Both the position numbers and the translations under genes were made by a program. Shown one piece after another: positions 13,031 through 26,245 of a stretch of 64,000 nt of DNA (position 1 is the stretch's first letter; the number at the start of each line of letters is the position of its first letter). Below the pieces are notes generated by a model. It saw nothing but the letters and a program-made list of their open reading frames with translations, made no database searches and was not told where the DNA came from. The stretch spans positions 77,727,285 through 77,791,284 of the forward strand of contig JALGQZ010000002.1 of assembly GCA_023105745.1 (NCBI GenBank), written 5' to 3'. The stretch comes from Austropuccinia psidii (taxonomy: Eukaryota > Basidiomycota > Pucciniomycetes > Pucciniales > Sphaerophragmiaceae).

Positions 13031-14429
13031 AGTAGGGAATTTTTCAGGTGACTGGTTGGCCAGTAATATCCTGTTCCCCTAACCAAGCTTAAAAATTTAC
13101 TTTGATGTTTTCTAAATATTCTTTTGATTTAATCATAAAGTTTCCTGTAAATGAATATATAATATTACTTGAAATCTATCTTCAGCCAGATATTTCATAA
13201 TAATCAACATAAACTCATTAAATAGTATGAGAAAAAGGGGGATATTAGTCTGTAAATCCCCTGGATTAAGTATACAAGCAGTTTATCTCAGTTATTAGTT
13301 GTTGATTTTTTAGAAATCACATTCAGCTCCAATATTTATTTAAATTTTCCAAATTTCATTTTCAAATCAATAAGTAATTCAAACATCTGACTTTACAAGG
13401 ATATTTTTAGGGCTGTTTTTAAACCAATTGTTATGTATTATTTTGTTTGTGGATTTTTAATTATTTCACAAATCACACTGGTATATATCTTTCAAATTTT
13501 CCTGATATTTAACTTCCATATAATTAACAAGATATGGAAAGAAAATAATGTTAATGTTTCCATATATGCATCAATTCTATTTATAAATTCTTTTTTGAAA
13601 ATCTTTGGCTCTTTTATAGTATTTCTCAATGGTGGTGATATTCAAAACTTAATATTGATAGAAAACTGACAATTTTTATCATATTTCTATAAAAGACAAT
13701 AGATCTTCTTTTAATTTAATTTATGGTTTCTTTTTTTAAGAATATTTAATTAATGAATTATTCCAATTCAACCAAAAAATAAAGTCCTTACATTGGAAGT
13801 TCCTTTCAGAACACAAAGTGAATAGTAATGCATTCCAATACTCATATTGCTATATCATTCATGTAAAGTTGAAGTGAAATTGAAATTGAATTGAGATAGT
13901 TTTTAAAATAGACTTCAAGAACTGGCTAATAAAACCAACCAACTTTTATGATGACTTTCTCACATTAAATGTAATTTATTCAATGACACTATGTGGGTGA
14001 TTTATTGATAATGTGTTCATATCAGTCAAGGTTTTAGATTGAGGTACAATAGTCTGAGGATAATCATGGCCGCAAAAGAATTTGATGGGAAGGAGCCTTC
14101 TTACCAAGTACCTTTCATTTTAATCTTATTCATTCACGTTTTTACAACTCAATGTCTGAGATCAATTTTTTTTCTTAATAAACACCTTTCTAAGTACATT
14201 TTTCTACTGAATGTGCCATTTTTCTGACATTTTTAGGGATTTTTTGATCCTTTTTTGGGGAAATAAATTGCACAAGTTAATTCCTTAAATTTATTCAAGA
14301 TAAATAAGAATAATATACATCATTACTTGTCTTAAAATATGAATATCATACATTATTTTGGTATTTTAACTAAGTTGAGATAAAAACTATCCTAAATTAA
14401 GTACAAAAAAACAAATTTGATCATTTGAG
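13031..14429. other. AT-rich intergenic DNA
   Basis: No supported gene or repeat. The short plus-strand frames at 13433-13669 and 14039-14227 have AT-driven hydrophobic composition and no recognisable motif. Confidence 0.4.
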
Positions 14430-17400
14430 AAATCTTTTGACTTCTCCAGTTCTTTATCAGTATTGGGAGCATTTTGTTGTGTGTTATTTGTTGAGTCAAC
14501 TTGAGGTATAAGATTGATTGAACTAGTTTTCAAATTGAATGTGACTTGCACCACATCAACTGGTAACCAGTGATGAGAGACTCCATTTTTGATTAGTAGC
14601 TAATCCTTCCAGTAATTGGCTCAGTGTTAATTTGGGTGGTTGAGATGGGGTTGGTGATTATGTTCATGAAGCTACTTCGGACTCAGCAACCTTAGTATCA
14701 GGGCAAGTCAGAGGTAGACCCTCTGACAAATTGGATAGTTTCTCTACATGAGCAGATGATGGCAAAGTCAAAGTAAGAGCGGGTCTTCCAGGAGACAAAA
14801 TTTAAATCTAGCTCTAAAGTTTCCTGTCAATGGTGAAGTTGATGGGCTGGAGCCTGCTTTAGCAGAATCATCATTACTTTCAGATTTTTCCTCCTTTGGC
14901 ATCAGCTTCTTGTTCAATTTTTCCTGAAAGTCTTGTACTTTTTCTTGAATCTCATCAGTAGCTTTTAATTCATTTAATTTGCTCAATAAAAATTGCACAT
15001 CTCAAAGGAGTCTTTCTTTAGCATGAGCACTTTGTACGTTGGCTTTGTTAAATTCTTTGGAGAGAGTCAGATGGATGGCTGAAAAAACTTGAGTCATGAT
15101 GGCCTATGAGTGGAACTAGATGTCAGGATCAGGTAATAACATACTATTGGACTTGGATGACCTGTAATATTGATGGTAATAAATGACTGAGGACTTGATG
15201 AAGAGTGGTGACTTCTTTAAGAAGGCTCTCTAGATAAGGATTTTGATCACTTTAAAAGCTCTTGAAACTTTCCCAATCCATCACTTTTAAGCTTTGATGG
15301 TTCACAGCTAAGCAATCAGCCATTAATGAAACCAATTTGGAATGGATTTTCTTCTTATGCTCTTGATACTCTCCCTTTATTTTACCTGTTGACTGCCCAA
15401 TAGGCCACCTTCTTTGGCCAATTACCACATAAATTCAAAAGCCCCTTGATTTTAATTTGGGTCAAAATTCTGTTGGAGTAAAACATCAAATTCCTAAAGG
15501 ATCAATGTTGTACCTGAACCATCATCATCTGTGCCAGGATCTGACAAAATGGGCAAAAAGTTTGTTTAATCTAAATGGACACCAATGAAAAAGGTTTGAG
15601 TCTTTTTGTAATTGGGATGAGGCTGAAATTGAGCGATTATTGAATTTTGACCCCATTCGTGTTTAAATTTGCTGACTGTTATGTTTGATGAGGACTTTGA
15701 GACTAATAATTGAATCAGATCCAATAACCACCACTGACTTTTTTGACCAGTAGAAGAACGATAATATCTGAAAAGAGTAGCTTGATAAAAGATTGTCGTT
15801 TATAACGTGATCCAAGCCAATTGCCTAACCTAGTTCTAAAATGGGAGAATTCCAATAATCTAGACTTCATTGTAGAATTTTGGATCAAACCAAAGTAATA
15901 ATCCTTTGATTTCCCAATTCCAAATTGATTCTCAGTGGAAAGGTTAATTTACGTTCAAGATTTTTGAGCTTTCTTGATCAAATCCTGAGATGAGCTCCTG
16001 CTTTTCTTGCTCATCCTTTTCCCAGTCTGTTACATTGACAAACTTCTGGCCATTTTCTTTCCAGATAAGCAGAAATTTATCACCCTCAGTCATCCATTCT
16101 TGATTACCATCAGACCGTCTAATTAATATTTTCTCTGTTTTGGGCTCAAATAATGTTGTAAACACTCAAAAACATAAGGAACTAAGCTGATCATTTTTGA
16201 CATAGCTTGTGATGCTACAGCTAAGAGAGGATGGATATGAAATCAAGATTATATCAATATTTTGTTAATTGAAAAAGAAAAAAAGTTACTAAGATGTTTG
16301 GCTGTAATCTTACTTAAACCTGCAGATCAAATGGCGCCTTCCCCTAGTACCACTTGGCAAGTTCTTGAATTAAACACTTTGATAAATTCAATGATTTTCC
16401 CCATTGTATTGGTTGTTAATATTGAACATTTGATTACTATATTTAAATAATATTCTAAGGTATTCAAGCTTTCTAAGATGGCGCTGACAGTGTGGAAAGG
16501 CATTCCCTCAATTTCCAGTTGCTTAGACAGGGGTATTATTTTTGGAGATTCAGTGAGCTCTGAAGTTACAATTGACAATTGCTTGGGCAAGATAAATAGC
16601 TTGGAGTCCTCCATGGCACTACTAATTATCACATTAACAATCTTCTGAATTTGACTTGTAATTTCAACTTGAGTCCACTTCTGTTGTTCTAAAACTTTGG
16701 CGCTCTCGGTGATCTTCTTTTGATGAAAGCTTTGTAAAAACGCTTTAGCTTGTCTTACCAACACACCTCTTAGAGCCACAATCATCCTTCTACTTATCAC
16801 CTTGCATCGAACAAAAAATTTCCAATTATTATGAAAGATTTCGGAGAATTCTACTGAGTTTAATTGAGCATGAATCTCTGACCAAACGCTAATCACCTTG
16901 GCTAATTCAGCTGTATCTTGCACCACCCCATAAAGCTTTAAGCTAAGATTCTCAATATTTATCATTTGCAAAGAAGATTTTTCAACTTCCTGTGAATTTA
17001 TGCAAGGGTTTTTGAATGAATTTGACTTGAGTGAGATTTCAGGTTGGTAAGTTGATGCATTCAAATGAATTTTTTGAGTATTGAAATCATTAGCCAAATA
17101 AAGTAATGTAAAAGATTGTGTATCAAAAATTTGAAGGAAGCTTAACAATTGCTGATGAAATTCTTTAGAGATTTTGAGGAATTGATCTGGTATTAGTTCC
17201 TTCAGGCTATGAGACAGATTATCTCTAGAATCCTTACCCAAGGCATGGTTTGAAAATGTTAGCTAATTTAATGAAAAAAGAGGCTTTGATCAATTACATA
17301 TGTTTTTTTGATTAAGAATAGATTGTTTATATTCTGAATCCAGTAGAGAGATATCAGAATTGTTATCTTGATCTTCTTGTTCCAACTCAATTAGGTTTGA

Positions 17401-17760
17401 TAAAGCGTGTTTAATTATTTCTCTGGTTTGTATTATGACAACTTGCCTTCATGATAAAATTGTTTTGTCTAATCCAGCGACTCAAGCTAAGCCATTGAAA
17501 GTAAGTGTAATGTAATATTTTGATTTTTTTTGTTGATTGTTGAATTTGAAAAAAGCCCTTTGGCATTATTCCTTCCAAATATGCTGAGAGAGGATGTGAA
17601 GGTGATTTGGGTTGAGACAAGTCAGATTTCAATTGGTTAAGGTTAAGAAATTTTTGTAGATTAACCTTGAGATCATAAGAGAGTATTGATGTTAGTTTAG
17701 CTTCTAAGGCTTTAGATATGATATTACGAAATGAGGACAAGTAAATTTTCAAAGTGATTT
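14430..17760 (-). pseudogene. Decayed protein-coding gene, product not recognised
   Basis: Minus-strand coding character persists over about 3.3 kb but is broken by many stops. The longest open piece is 16327-17241 (304 codons): helical, leucine- and lysine-rich, no membrane segment. Upstream, 17411-17752 (113 codons) continues after a one-base shift near 17440 into a frame encoding TREIIKHALSNLIELEQE, then ends at a TGA near 17290, where a short GT...AG segment could be an intron. Downstream, 15944-16165 encodes an acidic stretch, 15360-15800 reads through two or three stops (motifs RYYRSSTGQKSQWWLLD and NITVSKFKHEWGQNS), and 14768-14998 encodes a charged coiled-coil-like tail. The base composition and peptides differ from the retrotransposons. 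I infer a host or captured multi-exon gene that has died; I cannot name its family. Confidence 0.6.
16327..17241 (-). CDS. Largest open fragment of the decayed gene, hypothetical
   Basis: A 304-codon open frame, the only long non-retrotransposon frame in the window. It starts MGKDSRDNLSHSLKEL and ends near VVLGEGAI. Predicted composition is soluble and mainly helical, with leucine heptad-like spacing in the first third. No zinc, kinase, transposase or polymerase motif is visible. The initial Met may be internal to an exon, since coding-like sequence continues upstream (to 17752) and downstream (to about 14768). The surrounding pieces carry stops and a frameshift, so it probably does not give a functional protein. 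Confidence 0.45.
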   Translation of the reverse strand: MGKDSRDNLSHSLKELIPDQFLKISKEFHQQLLSFLQIFDTQSFTLLYLANDFNTQKIHLNASTYQPEISLKSNSFKNPCINSQEVEKSSLQMINIENLSLKLYGVVQDTAELAKVISVWSEIHAQLNSVEFSEIFHNNWKFFVRCKVISRRMIVALRGVLVRQAKAFLQSFHQKKITESAKVLEQQKWTQVEITSQIQKIVNVIISSAMEDSKLFILPKQLSIVTSELTESPKIIPLSKQLEIEGMPFHTVSAILESLNTLEYYLNIVIKCSILTTNTMGKIIEFIKVFNSRTCQVVLGEGAI

Positions 17761-17769
17761 AATTAAGAA

Positions 17770-18420
17770 TGAATACTTACATGGTTAGAATTATTATTTG
17801 AATTGAAAGAATTTTGAGTTAAAAGATGAGATTGATTTTGGGATGATGAAATGTTCATGTTGAGGTCTAAGCTTTGATTTTAATTGATTGAAGTTTTTGA
17901 ATGATGATGAGATTCATTTAAGATTTGTTTAATTTTTGAATCAGAATTTTATGAGTTAGATTTTAGATTGATGATAGATTGATTTGTTAGATTAATATGA
18001 AGAAGCTGATTTTATTGAAGCTTTTGATGATAATGAAGATTTGTGAGATTAAGAAGAAGATGGTGATTATGATAAAGCATTAAGATGATTTATGAAATGA
18101 TTGAAAGATTAGGATGATTTAATCTATTCAAAAAGCTTTATTAAAGTGATTTGAAATAGAAAGGTTTTTATTTTGATGATAATTTGAGTTTTCTTTCAAT
18201 TTTCTTTTGATGGAATTACATTCAATGATAGAATCCAAGGTTGGTTTTGAATGAATTAATTTCAAATGATTTTTTTTGTGATTTTTCAATAGATTTGAAT
18301 TTGAATTGAAGTTTGAATATTTAAATTTTGATGAATTTGAGTTTGATATAGAATGTGATGAATTTGATAAAGATGCTGATGATAATAATGATTAAGATAA
18401 AAAATTAGAAATAATTAAAA
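17770..18420. repeat. GAT/TGA-rich low-complexity region
   Basis: Plus-strand sequence enriched in GATGAT, TGATTT and GAAGAA words. One plus frame reads as an acidic peptide (AFDDNEDL, EEDGDYDKAL) broken by stops. It may be a decayed simple-sequence tract, or the low-complexity 5' end of the adjacent minus-strand pseudogene. Confidence 0.4.
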
Positions 18421-21001
18421 ACAATTTCAACTAATTTGAATGAAATAGAAGTTCCCTGCTTAGCTAGTTTTTTTTAGTTTTTATAACATTTAATCATTCT
18501 TTCAGGAAGGCTGAAAGTCTTTTGCTGTATACTTACTGGAAAAAACATTATTCACATTTTTCTGCAGGGAAAATAATGAATTTTGGATATATGAATGACT
18601 TATTGGTTATATATATTCCATAATATCTCCTAATCTTAATTGTTTCCTATTTGGGTATGTAAAATATACCTCAAGAATCACAAATATTATATTGTTTCAA
18701 ATAAAAGATTTAATCTTCAAAACAAATATAAAATTTGAATCCTGTTATTAAATTTGAAATACAATCCATAAATATTTTCTAAAATAATATTCATTTTTTG
18801 AACAAAATAAGAGTGAAATTGGTAAATTAATTATTTATTAACCATTAATGAATTAATATTCACATGAAATCACATCATTTAGTAATTATGATAGTTTTAT
18901 GTAGCAAAAAGTGATTTGATAATAAGTCCAAAAACAAAAGACAATTATTCAAATATTTCAATGCCAAATTTTTCTTCTCTTTGAAACCTTAAGCTTCTAA
19001 AAAAAACAGTATATTATAAATGATACCATTTTGATTTTTTTGATTTCAAAGTTTTAATACTTTTATGATTAAATTTTTGTTTCTAAAAATACTTAAAACC
19101 ATTTATGTTGAACCTATATCTTTGTTAAATCTTTTTTATATTTTTTCTCATAATAAATTTGTACACTCAAATGACCTTTAAAGTTGATTATATTAGAATA
19201 TTTTATAGCTCAATTCGAAATAAGTCTAATGTTAAATATTAGAAATCCTTATTTCTTCTTCAAATTTGATTTATTAGGTGTATTTTCCTTTTTTATAATA
19301 CCTTCATTAAAAAGATTTCTTATACATTTTTATGAATTTTTTTTATTTACTAGACTTGATTGTTTATTTCAAGAGAATTTATATTTATATTCTATATTAA
19401 ATTCTTTATTCAAAATTAATTATTTATTTATAGGCTTAATTATCAATCCAAATTGAACAAAATTCTTTTTCTTGGTTAATCCTCTGATTCAAAAACATAT
19501 TTCCTTCAATAATTGGACCTTTTTTTGAGATATTTAAAAAACCATTAATATATCATGAATATGAATAATCATTAATCAAAAATAAAATTACAAATTAATT
19601 ATGAAAATGAATTTGTGATTTATTTTGGTTATTAATTCCTTTCATTGAGGTAGAGGGTATTTTTAATTCAAAAAAAAATCATTCAATTCTAGTATTTTAC
19701 CTTATTAATAAATCTTTTTATTCCCCTGAACTTCTTTAATAATTCAAAGGTTATTTATAGCACAGAAATATCAGTAAATCTCATATTAAACTTCCTTGTT
19801 TTTAATTATCTGATGTATATCATTTTTTTAATTTTATAAAACTCTAAAGAACAGGATATGTATAACTTTGAAAATCTGCCTTTTTACTAATTCCATTCCC
19901 TCATATTCTTCAATAGATTCTTGAGAATGATGGAGATTATTTGGAAAACTTATTTATTATATTTCTCACTATTTTCTAATTTATTTTAATTTTGGCTTAC
20001 TTAAATTGAATTAAATTTATAATTTTGATATTATTACTTGAATTATTTCCTGTTATTTAATATAACCTGTATAAAAAACTGAATTTTTCAATGGCTTTCA
20101 AAAATATATTTACCAACACCTCCCAATTATATGATCCTTATACTTCTTGAAATAGATCTAAATTTTACTAAATAACATTCAAAAAGAATTTGAACAGTAT
20201 ATTCAGCTCACCTCAAAAGCCAATAAAGCTTTATTTAAATATAAATCCATGGATGATATTCACTTCACCACTAGATCTATATAGCGCTGAAAATCTTTTG
20301 GGGTCTAAAAATCAGTCTCAATGCTTATATTGGTATTTTTGGTTTTCTTTTGATATCAAAATAATTAACTTTTATTTTCTTTCCATGTAAAGAATTCCTG
20401 AAATAATTTTAAGTATTTTTTCACTTTTTAATAGGAATTTTGAAGCTATTTTTTTAATAAACAGGGAAATTGTAAGAAATTAAAATATACTCAAGTTAAC
20501 ATGAATAGAAATTAATTATTCTATTAATAATCCTACTAAGCTTTGCATTAGTTTCTGATTTCATTTGAGACTTTAAACTTGGGATAAATTAAGATTATTA
20601 ATTTATATTCCAATTTTATTTACTAAATTCATCAAATTTTGTATAAAAAAACAATGTTAAGAATTTATTTTTTGAAGAAAAACCAACTGTTTCTATAGCT
20701 TCTTCTGTGAGTTGAATTCTGTAAAAAATAAACTGAAGAATTTTTCTAACATGTTTCAGTGAATCCCCCAATCATCATTTCTTCTTTACATTATGTAGTT
20801 ACATTATTTATCTTACCGAAACTGTTATTAAAGTTTCTATCATTTATTACACCTCAAGAGAAATGAAAGAAATTATTTTTCAGATATTTTTCAGTCAAAG
20901 TTAATCTTTTGATGATTATAATAAAGATTCAAGCTCTGGCAGAGAGCCTCCCAAGCATACAAGAGCTGTAATGAATTGACAAAAATAAGTTTTGGGGGAC
21001 A
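18421..21001. other. AT-rich intergenic DNA
   Basis: Nothing coding that I would defend. The plus-strand frame at 19184-19456 is rich in F, L, I and N, as expected from AT-rich random sequence. The word AGTGAATCCCC recurs at 20758-20768. The segment ends at the insertion site of element D. Confidence 0.45.
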
Positions 21002-21006
21002 ATGTA

Positions 21007-22830
21007 TGTAATATTTGTTTATGAAACTGTTGGCAATATTACTATTAATCAACAGTACTATGACTGTCCTTAAAAAATATAATAATAAAAATTATTATAA
21101 CCACAATTAAATAGTTAATTACTTAATTATTTCTTTTACTTATTATACACTACTGGTGATTATAACAGTAAGCAGTATTTATCTACAAGAATCAATTACT
21201 AGAAGAATTTAATAATGAAAACTTCTTTATTGAAATACTAAAGTTATTTTGATATATAAGTATATTCTTCAAGAATAATTATAAAAAAACCTGGAAGAAA
21301 ACTATTGATAGATAAAAAATATAATAATTAAGACAAAACACTCACTAATACTCCAAAGAACATATTGAAAGATAATAGTAGAGAAATTTGACAGAAAATT
21401 GTGGATTTAAAGTATCAAAATTGATTTATGACAGGATTACAAAAATAGTCAATTTCTATTATTTCACATCTTTCTTATTGAGTCTGAAAGGATAAAACAC
21501 TTAAGAAAAGATTAACTAATACTTACTCATTGGTAATAATGGTATAACTCAATAATGTGATGATTTTGGAAAAAACAGAAAGAGGAGGTCTTTTTTAGGT
21601 CAACAACAGCTCACAGAGGCATTCCATGGAGCAAACTGAAAGCCAGTGAGCTATAAAACAGTAAACCTTTTTGTATTATTGATGTCATCATCTGTTGTCA
21701 CATAAGATTATCATAATTACTTAATTGATGTTTTTACATGACTACCAACCCATTTATGGTTAATAATAAAAGGAGTAACAACTTTAAATATCCTTTTATT
21801 TCAAAATAAACATTGATTTCTCAAAGTTTTCAATTTTATTGGAAATTCCATCACAGAGTGTATTTTTTGTTAGTTCTTGAAGATTCAGTTTTTCACACAG
21901 AATCATCAAAAATGGACGGTAAGTAAAACGTTTAATTTTACTTATAAAAGTATTATTATTTTTTGGTTTTTATATGAAATATACTGTTCTTAATAGTTCG
22001 TGAAATTTTCAAAAAGATTAATCAAGAATTGTATTTTTAATGAATTTTTGAAGGTTTTACCTCATTTCTATGTAGAATTGCAAATAATACTATATTGCTG
22101 GTTGCTATGAGGTAAATCAATGGATACTAGTCCAAAAAGGGCTTCAATTACTCTTTTGGGGTTTATCAATGGAAAATTATTAAGAATTTAAATGGTTACA
22201 GGAGTCTAAGTTGCTTTTTACCTCCTCGGCACATCAAAATAGCAGCTTATTTGCAATTTTATTATTATTTAATGGGATTTTAACTTGGTAACTAGGTTCC
22301 CAAAAGTTTTTAGTATACCAATTGGGCCAAGATCAGCCGTTAATCCAAGATTTAGAGCTACCCACGCCTCAGATGCCTCAGAAGTTGGGTAGCCTGGCTC
22401 TCTTTGATGTCATTTGTCCCCCTTAGCTATTTTCATGTCAAAAATAGAAATTCAGGCTTCAAGACTGATATCCACTATGGGTGTATCAAAACGGTATGTA
22501 ATAATACCATAATACTAATCTCCACAAACATGCATAACACTATTCTTAGTGTATATGTAACATGGGATTTATCACATTCTCATTATTTTGGCATGAAATT
22601 GAGAAAAACAAAAAAATTTGCAATTCTTTTATTTGGTATGGATGATGTTGTATTGAATTATTTTCCATATTACCACCTCTTACAGTTAATTTAAGCTTAT
22701 TCACTCTATGGTTACCCTGGGTGAATCTTTGTGTAGAATCCAAATCTGGCCTTAAATCCATGGATTTACTTACTCACAAAAAGGTTATTTATATTTTCTG
22801 AAATAAAAAATGATGAATTTTGAATATATG
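21007..22830 (-). mobile_element. Element D 3' LTR, left part
   Basis: The plus-strand start TGTAATATTTG corresponds to the LTR 3' end; the putative left copy of D's target duplication is ATGTA (21002-21006), whose partner must lie beyond the window. The block aligns over its length with solo LTR F (reverse complement). It is interrupted at 22830 by solo LTR E and finished by 47641-47697. Its own length is about 1.88 kb, against 1.91 kb for F. In LTR orientation a splice donor ATGA|GTAAGT ends its putative leader exon at 21527. The plus-strand frame at 22404-22694 is antisense to the LTR. Confidence 0.88.
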
Positions 22831-23188
22831 TGTAAGGTTTGGATATGAAACTTTGATTAAAAATAAAGTACTTTTCCTGTCCTCAAAATTTTTATAAGGT
22901 AAAAATCAATTAAAAATAGTAAGAAATATTATTTTTAAGAGAAATCACACCAATTTTATTGCTTATAACTTTATTAGTATAAAACAATAATATTATAAAG
23001 ATTTATTGTTTTACCAGCAATAAAAATGTATCCAAAAATACTCTACAAGAGATATTTAAGGCTACAAAAGAAATTTCTTCAAGAGAAATTTCAATTGGAA
23101 TTAATTGAGAAAAGAACTGCAAGAAATTAATTAAAGAGAAAACACGCCCAAAAGTGACCAGAGTAAATTTGGAAACAAAGTGACAAAG
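22831..23188 (-). mobile_element. Solo LTR E, left part (split by element B)
   Basis: Begins TGTAAGGTTTGG, homologous to the start of solo LTR G at 49625 and to the reverse complement of the H and I ends. E is flanked by a perfect duplication ATATG (22826-22830 and 47636-47640) and sits inside D's 3' LTR. It is cut at 23188 by element B, with E's CAAAG duplicated. Confidence 0.92.
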
Positions 23189-24693
23189 TGTCAGGGTTAG
23201 TCTATATAGTAGCTATAAAATCTAGATACAAGCTAGTATTATGACTGTGACACGTCAAAAAACAAATAAATTTAATTCTTCAGGTCCTACTGCTACATGG
23301 TAACAGTGGTGATGAGTCTGTTGAGCACCTGGGTTGCAATACTCTAATATCTTTGACTGTAAAGAAGTACTACAATAATTATGCTCTAATTATATCTTTA
23401 ATAATTCTAAGGACACTACTGATGGATAACAGTTTTGTCACATAAGAATATGGGTAAATAAGATAAGATGATGGGTTTTCAAGGAAAAAACCCTTCCTTT
23501 TATATCTTTCAAGACTGTCAAGAGTTATTAACTCTTCACACGTCAGAGGAGTGAAAATTTTCACTCCAATGATCAGCCTGTGGTTCTGGATCATCAATTC
23601 TGACGTCAATGGAGGCAGAATTGTGGTTTTGGAACCACAAGTGATCATTCTGGATCAATACAGGGTGAAAAAACGTTTCACCTGCCACGTCAGCACTTGG
23701 ATGACGTTGTTCTGGTGTCTGTATGATCAATAATGATGATTTTGGAGAGGTTATATCTTCATAAGTATATTATTTTTTAAGTATGGGAGCAATACTGTTT
23801 GATACAAGTTTGATACAGTCATGTATTGCCAGAAAAACCTTCCAATCAATATATCTCAGCCAGTTCTTAAGATATCAAGAAACCAAGAGCACAGAATTGA
23901 AGGTCTTAATGAGCTCTTCAATTTGGTATGCTTCATGTTTACCCTTCTTTAAAATAGCAAAAGCTATAATGGTTTTAAGTTTTTGGGTGTATTTTTGTAC
24001 ATCAGTATGAGGCTTCAAAAACTTCCATACCAGATATCTTCTTCAATTTGGAAGATATCTGTATTCTTATGATACAGTCTTGTAGGTCTTGGTTAGCTCT
24101 ACAGTTTGGTATATTACACTGTACAGTTGTATGAGTGTATGCCAAAGATACAGGGGTTTGTTTACCTTGTTGTTTTCAGAATATCTGTATTTTGGTTGTT
24201 AAACCTTTGAACCAAGATCCCTCAGTCAATTTAAGAGATAAAGAGGTCTAAGGTGTCTCAAATTAAAGCTCTTGTTTAGATCTTTAATTTGGTTATACTT
24301 TGTACAGTTTTGTACAAGCCCTCTTTGATTATCAGGGGGGTCTCGGTTTTTTAAAATAAAGGTCATATGGTATCTCCAGTTGTAGTGGTGTTACAGCAAC
24401 ATGGATGATACCATTGTGTAGCTCTCTATGTGAGCTTTAAAAAAAACCATTTTGGTATGGAATAACTTAAATATTCATAAGTTAGATGAGAGGTGAAAAT
24501 AAGGGTTTTGACTTGTTTATTCTCCTCTAGGTTTCCTTATTCTGTTTGGATAAGGTTGATGTTTAATTTAAGAGGAGTTTTTTTCTTCTTATTTATTACC
24601 TTTATTGACTATGTTTGTTCAATACTTGTCATCCCATTATTTATGGTATGTTGGATGTCATGCTAGTGCTCTGTTTTGAGTCACAGGCTGACA
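23189..24693 (-). repeat. Element B 3' LTR
   Basis: 1505 bp with terminal TGTCAGGG...CTGACA inverted ends, nearly identical to the other copy at 44753-46236. The adjacent internal sequence (24694-24715) is the purine-rich tract, read on the minus strand as TTTTGAGGGAGGG. Several small frames in it on both strands (for example 23379-23648, 23783-24010) have no coding support. Confidence 0.95.
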
Positions 24694-24717
24694 TACCCTC
24701 CCTCAAAAGAAGGCTCA

Positions 24718-26245
24718 TCATTGATGAGACTCTTCAGCCCTTCTGGAGGCTGTGAATCTTCTGAGGTGTATTTGTCCATCTGGGATTTCTTTCTCAGTTA
24801 ACCATTTATCTTTATCTGCTGGTTGATTCTTAAATCTAACCAGATATTGCCTGTTGTCTTTCCCATTAATTCTTATTTTCCTGGCTTTGATTATTTTCTT
24901 CACTGGTCCAGGTGAGTCATCTTCCTCTACCAATATTTCATGGGTGACTGTTTTCTTTCTGTCAGGGAATTTCTCCTCATCTGCTTGGTGATAAGGCTTG
25001 ACCAGGCTCACAGGGAAAACTGGGTGTTTCCTAGAAAACTCTTTGGTCAGGTTGACTTCTACTGCATTCTTTCCTATTAATTTAATAATGGTGAATGGTC
25101 CTATGAATGAGTCTCTCATCTTCTTGGGTCCTCTCAGATTGTTGAAGTTAAGAGTTGAGATTAGAACTTGGTCTCCTTCTTTGAAATCAGGTTCTTGGTG
25201 ACTTTCATCATATCTCTGCTTTTTATACAATTTATCTTCAGCCACACATTGTTCTGCTTTTTCACAGGCAGTTTTCCACATTGTGTGGAAGTCTTTAGCT
25301 GTGGGGTGTACTGAGAGGAGGTTCTTCTTCAAGTAGTCTACTGGAAGTAGTGGGTTCCATCCTTTCTCTAATGTGGAAGGGGTTTTTCCTGTCACTGAGT
25401 GTATACTTGTGTTGTATGCTAATTGTACAGCTGGTAGGAGGGTTACCCAGTCATGGGTATATCCCTCATTGTCTTTATATTCCATGCCATCTGCACAAAA
25501 TCTTCTAATGGTGTCTTCTAATGTTTGAATCATTCTTTCTGCTAGACCATCTGTTTGTGGATGGTAAGCTGTGGAGAATGCTAGTTTGGTTCCCAGCATC
25601 TCATATAGATTAGTCCAAAATTCTGATGTGAATTTAGGGTCTCTGTCACTAATTATAATTCTTGGAACTCCACAGTTTGCTATCACATTGTTCCAGAACA
25701 ATATGGCTGTGTCCATTGCTGTGTCCTCTTTGTGACAGGGGAGACATCTGACACTCTTGCTGTACCTGTCTACTACTACTAGGCATGCATTAAAGCTGTC
25801 TTTCCCTCCAGGGACCAGGCCTGTCACCCAATCCATGTTTATTATTTCCCAGGGGTGTTTGGGCTCCTCTATACTCTGGAGTAATCCATATCTTTTGCCA
25901 TGACCTTTGTTGGCTTTTTGGCATCTGGTACAAGTGTTAATGTATTCACTCAAGTCTTGTTCCCACTTTGGCCACCAAGCTGTGCTAAAGACTCTCTCTT
26001 TAGTTCTTTCTTCACTCATATGTCCCATGTATGGGCAGTCATGGCATTCCTGTAGTATCAGGGAAATATGTTCTCTGTTTATTATTACCAGGGAACTTGT
26101 GTGTTTTTCCCTATGGTATAGTAGATCATCTATCAGAAAAAATCTATTCTCTTTGAAGTTTTTGAGCCATTGCTCTTCCAATTGGCTCTCTAGTTCAGGA
26201 CTCCTGTACTTTTGTTTTAATATTGTATCAACATACTACACTGTT
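24718..26245 (-). pseudogene. Element B integrase and chromodomain (3' part of pol)
   Basis: A 487-codon open region, extendable upstream in the same frame to about 26240. It has the H2C2 zinc motif ([12 protein letters not shown] with CTRCQKANK), the DDE core (first D in INMDWVTGL, second in [11 protein letters not shown] in GLAERMIQ), a GPF-containing module ([12 protein letters not shown]) and a C-terminal chromodomain-like segment ending near [11 protein letters not shown]. The frame differs by one base from the RT-RNase H frame, and the join lies within 26230-26245, so the polyprotein is broken here. No slippery heptamer is evident and related elements have an uninterrupted frame, so I read this as a disabling indel. 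Confidence 0.9.

Noticed and set aside
19184..19456. 90-codon hydrophobic plus-strand frame resembling a membrane protein
   Set aside because: Its F/L/I/N-rich content is what AT-rich sequence yields by chance, and no start context or homologue is visible.
26217..26245. Programmed frameshift between RT-RNase H and integrase of element B
   Set aside because: No slippery heptamer is apparent, the site is inside Pol rather than at Gag/Pol, and A and C have one continuous frame here.
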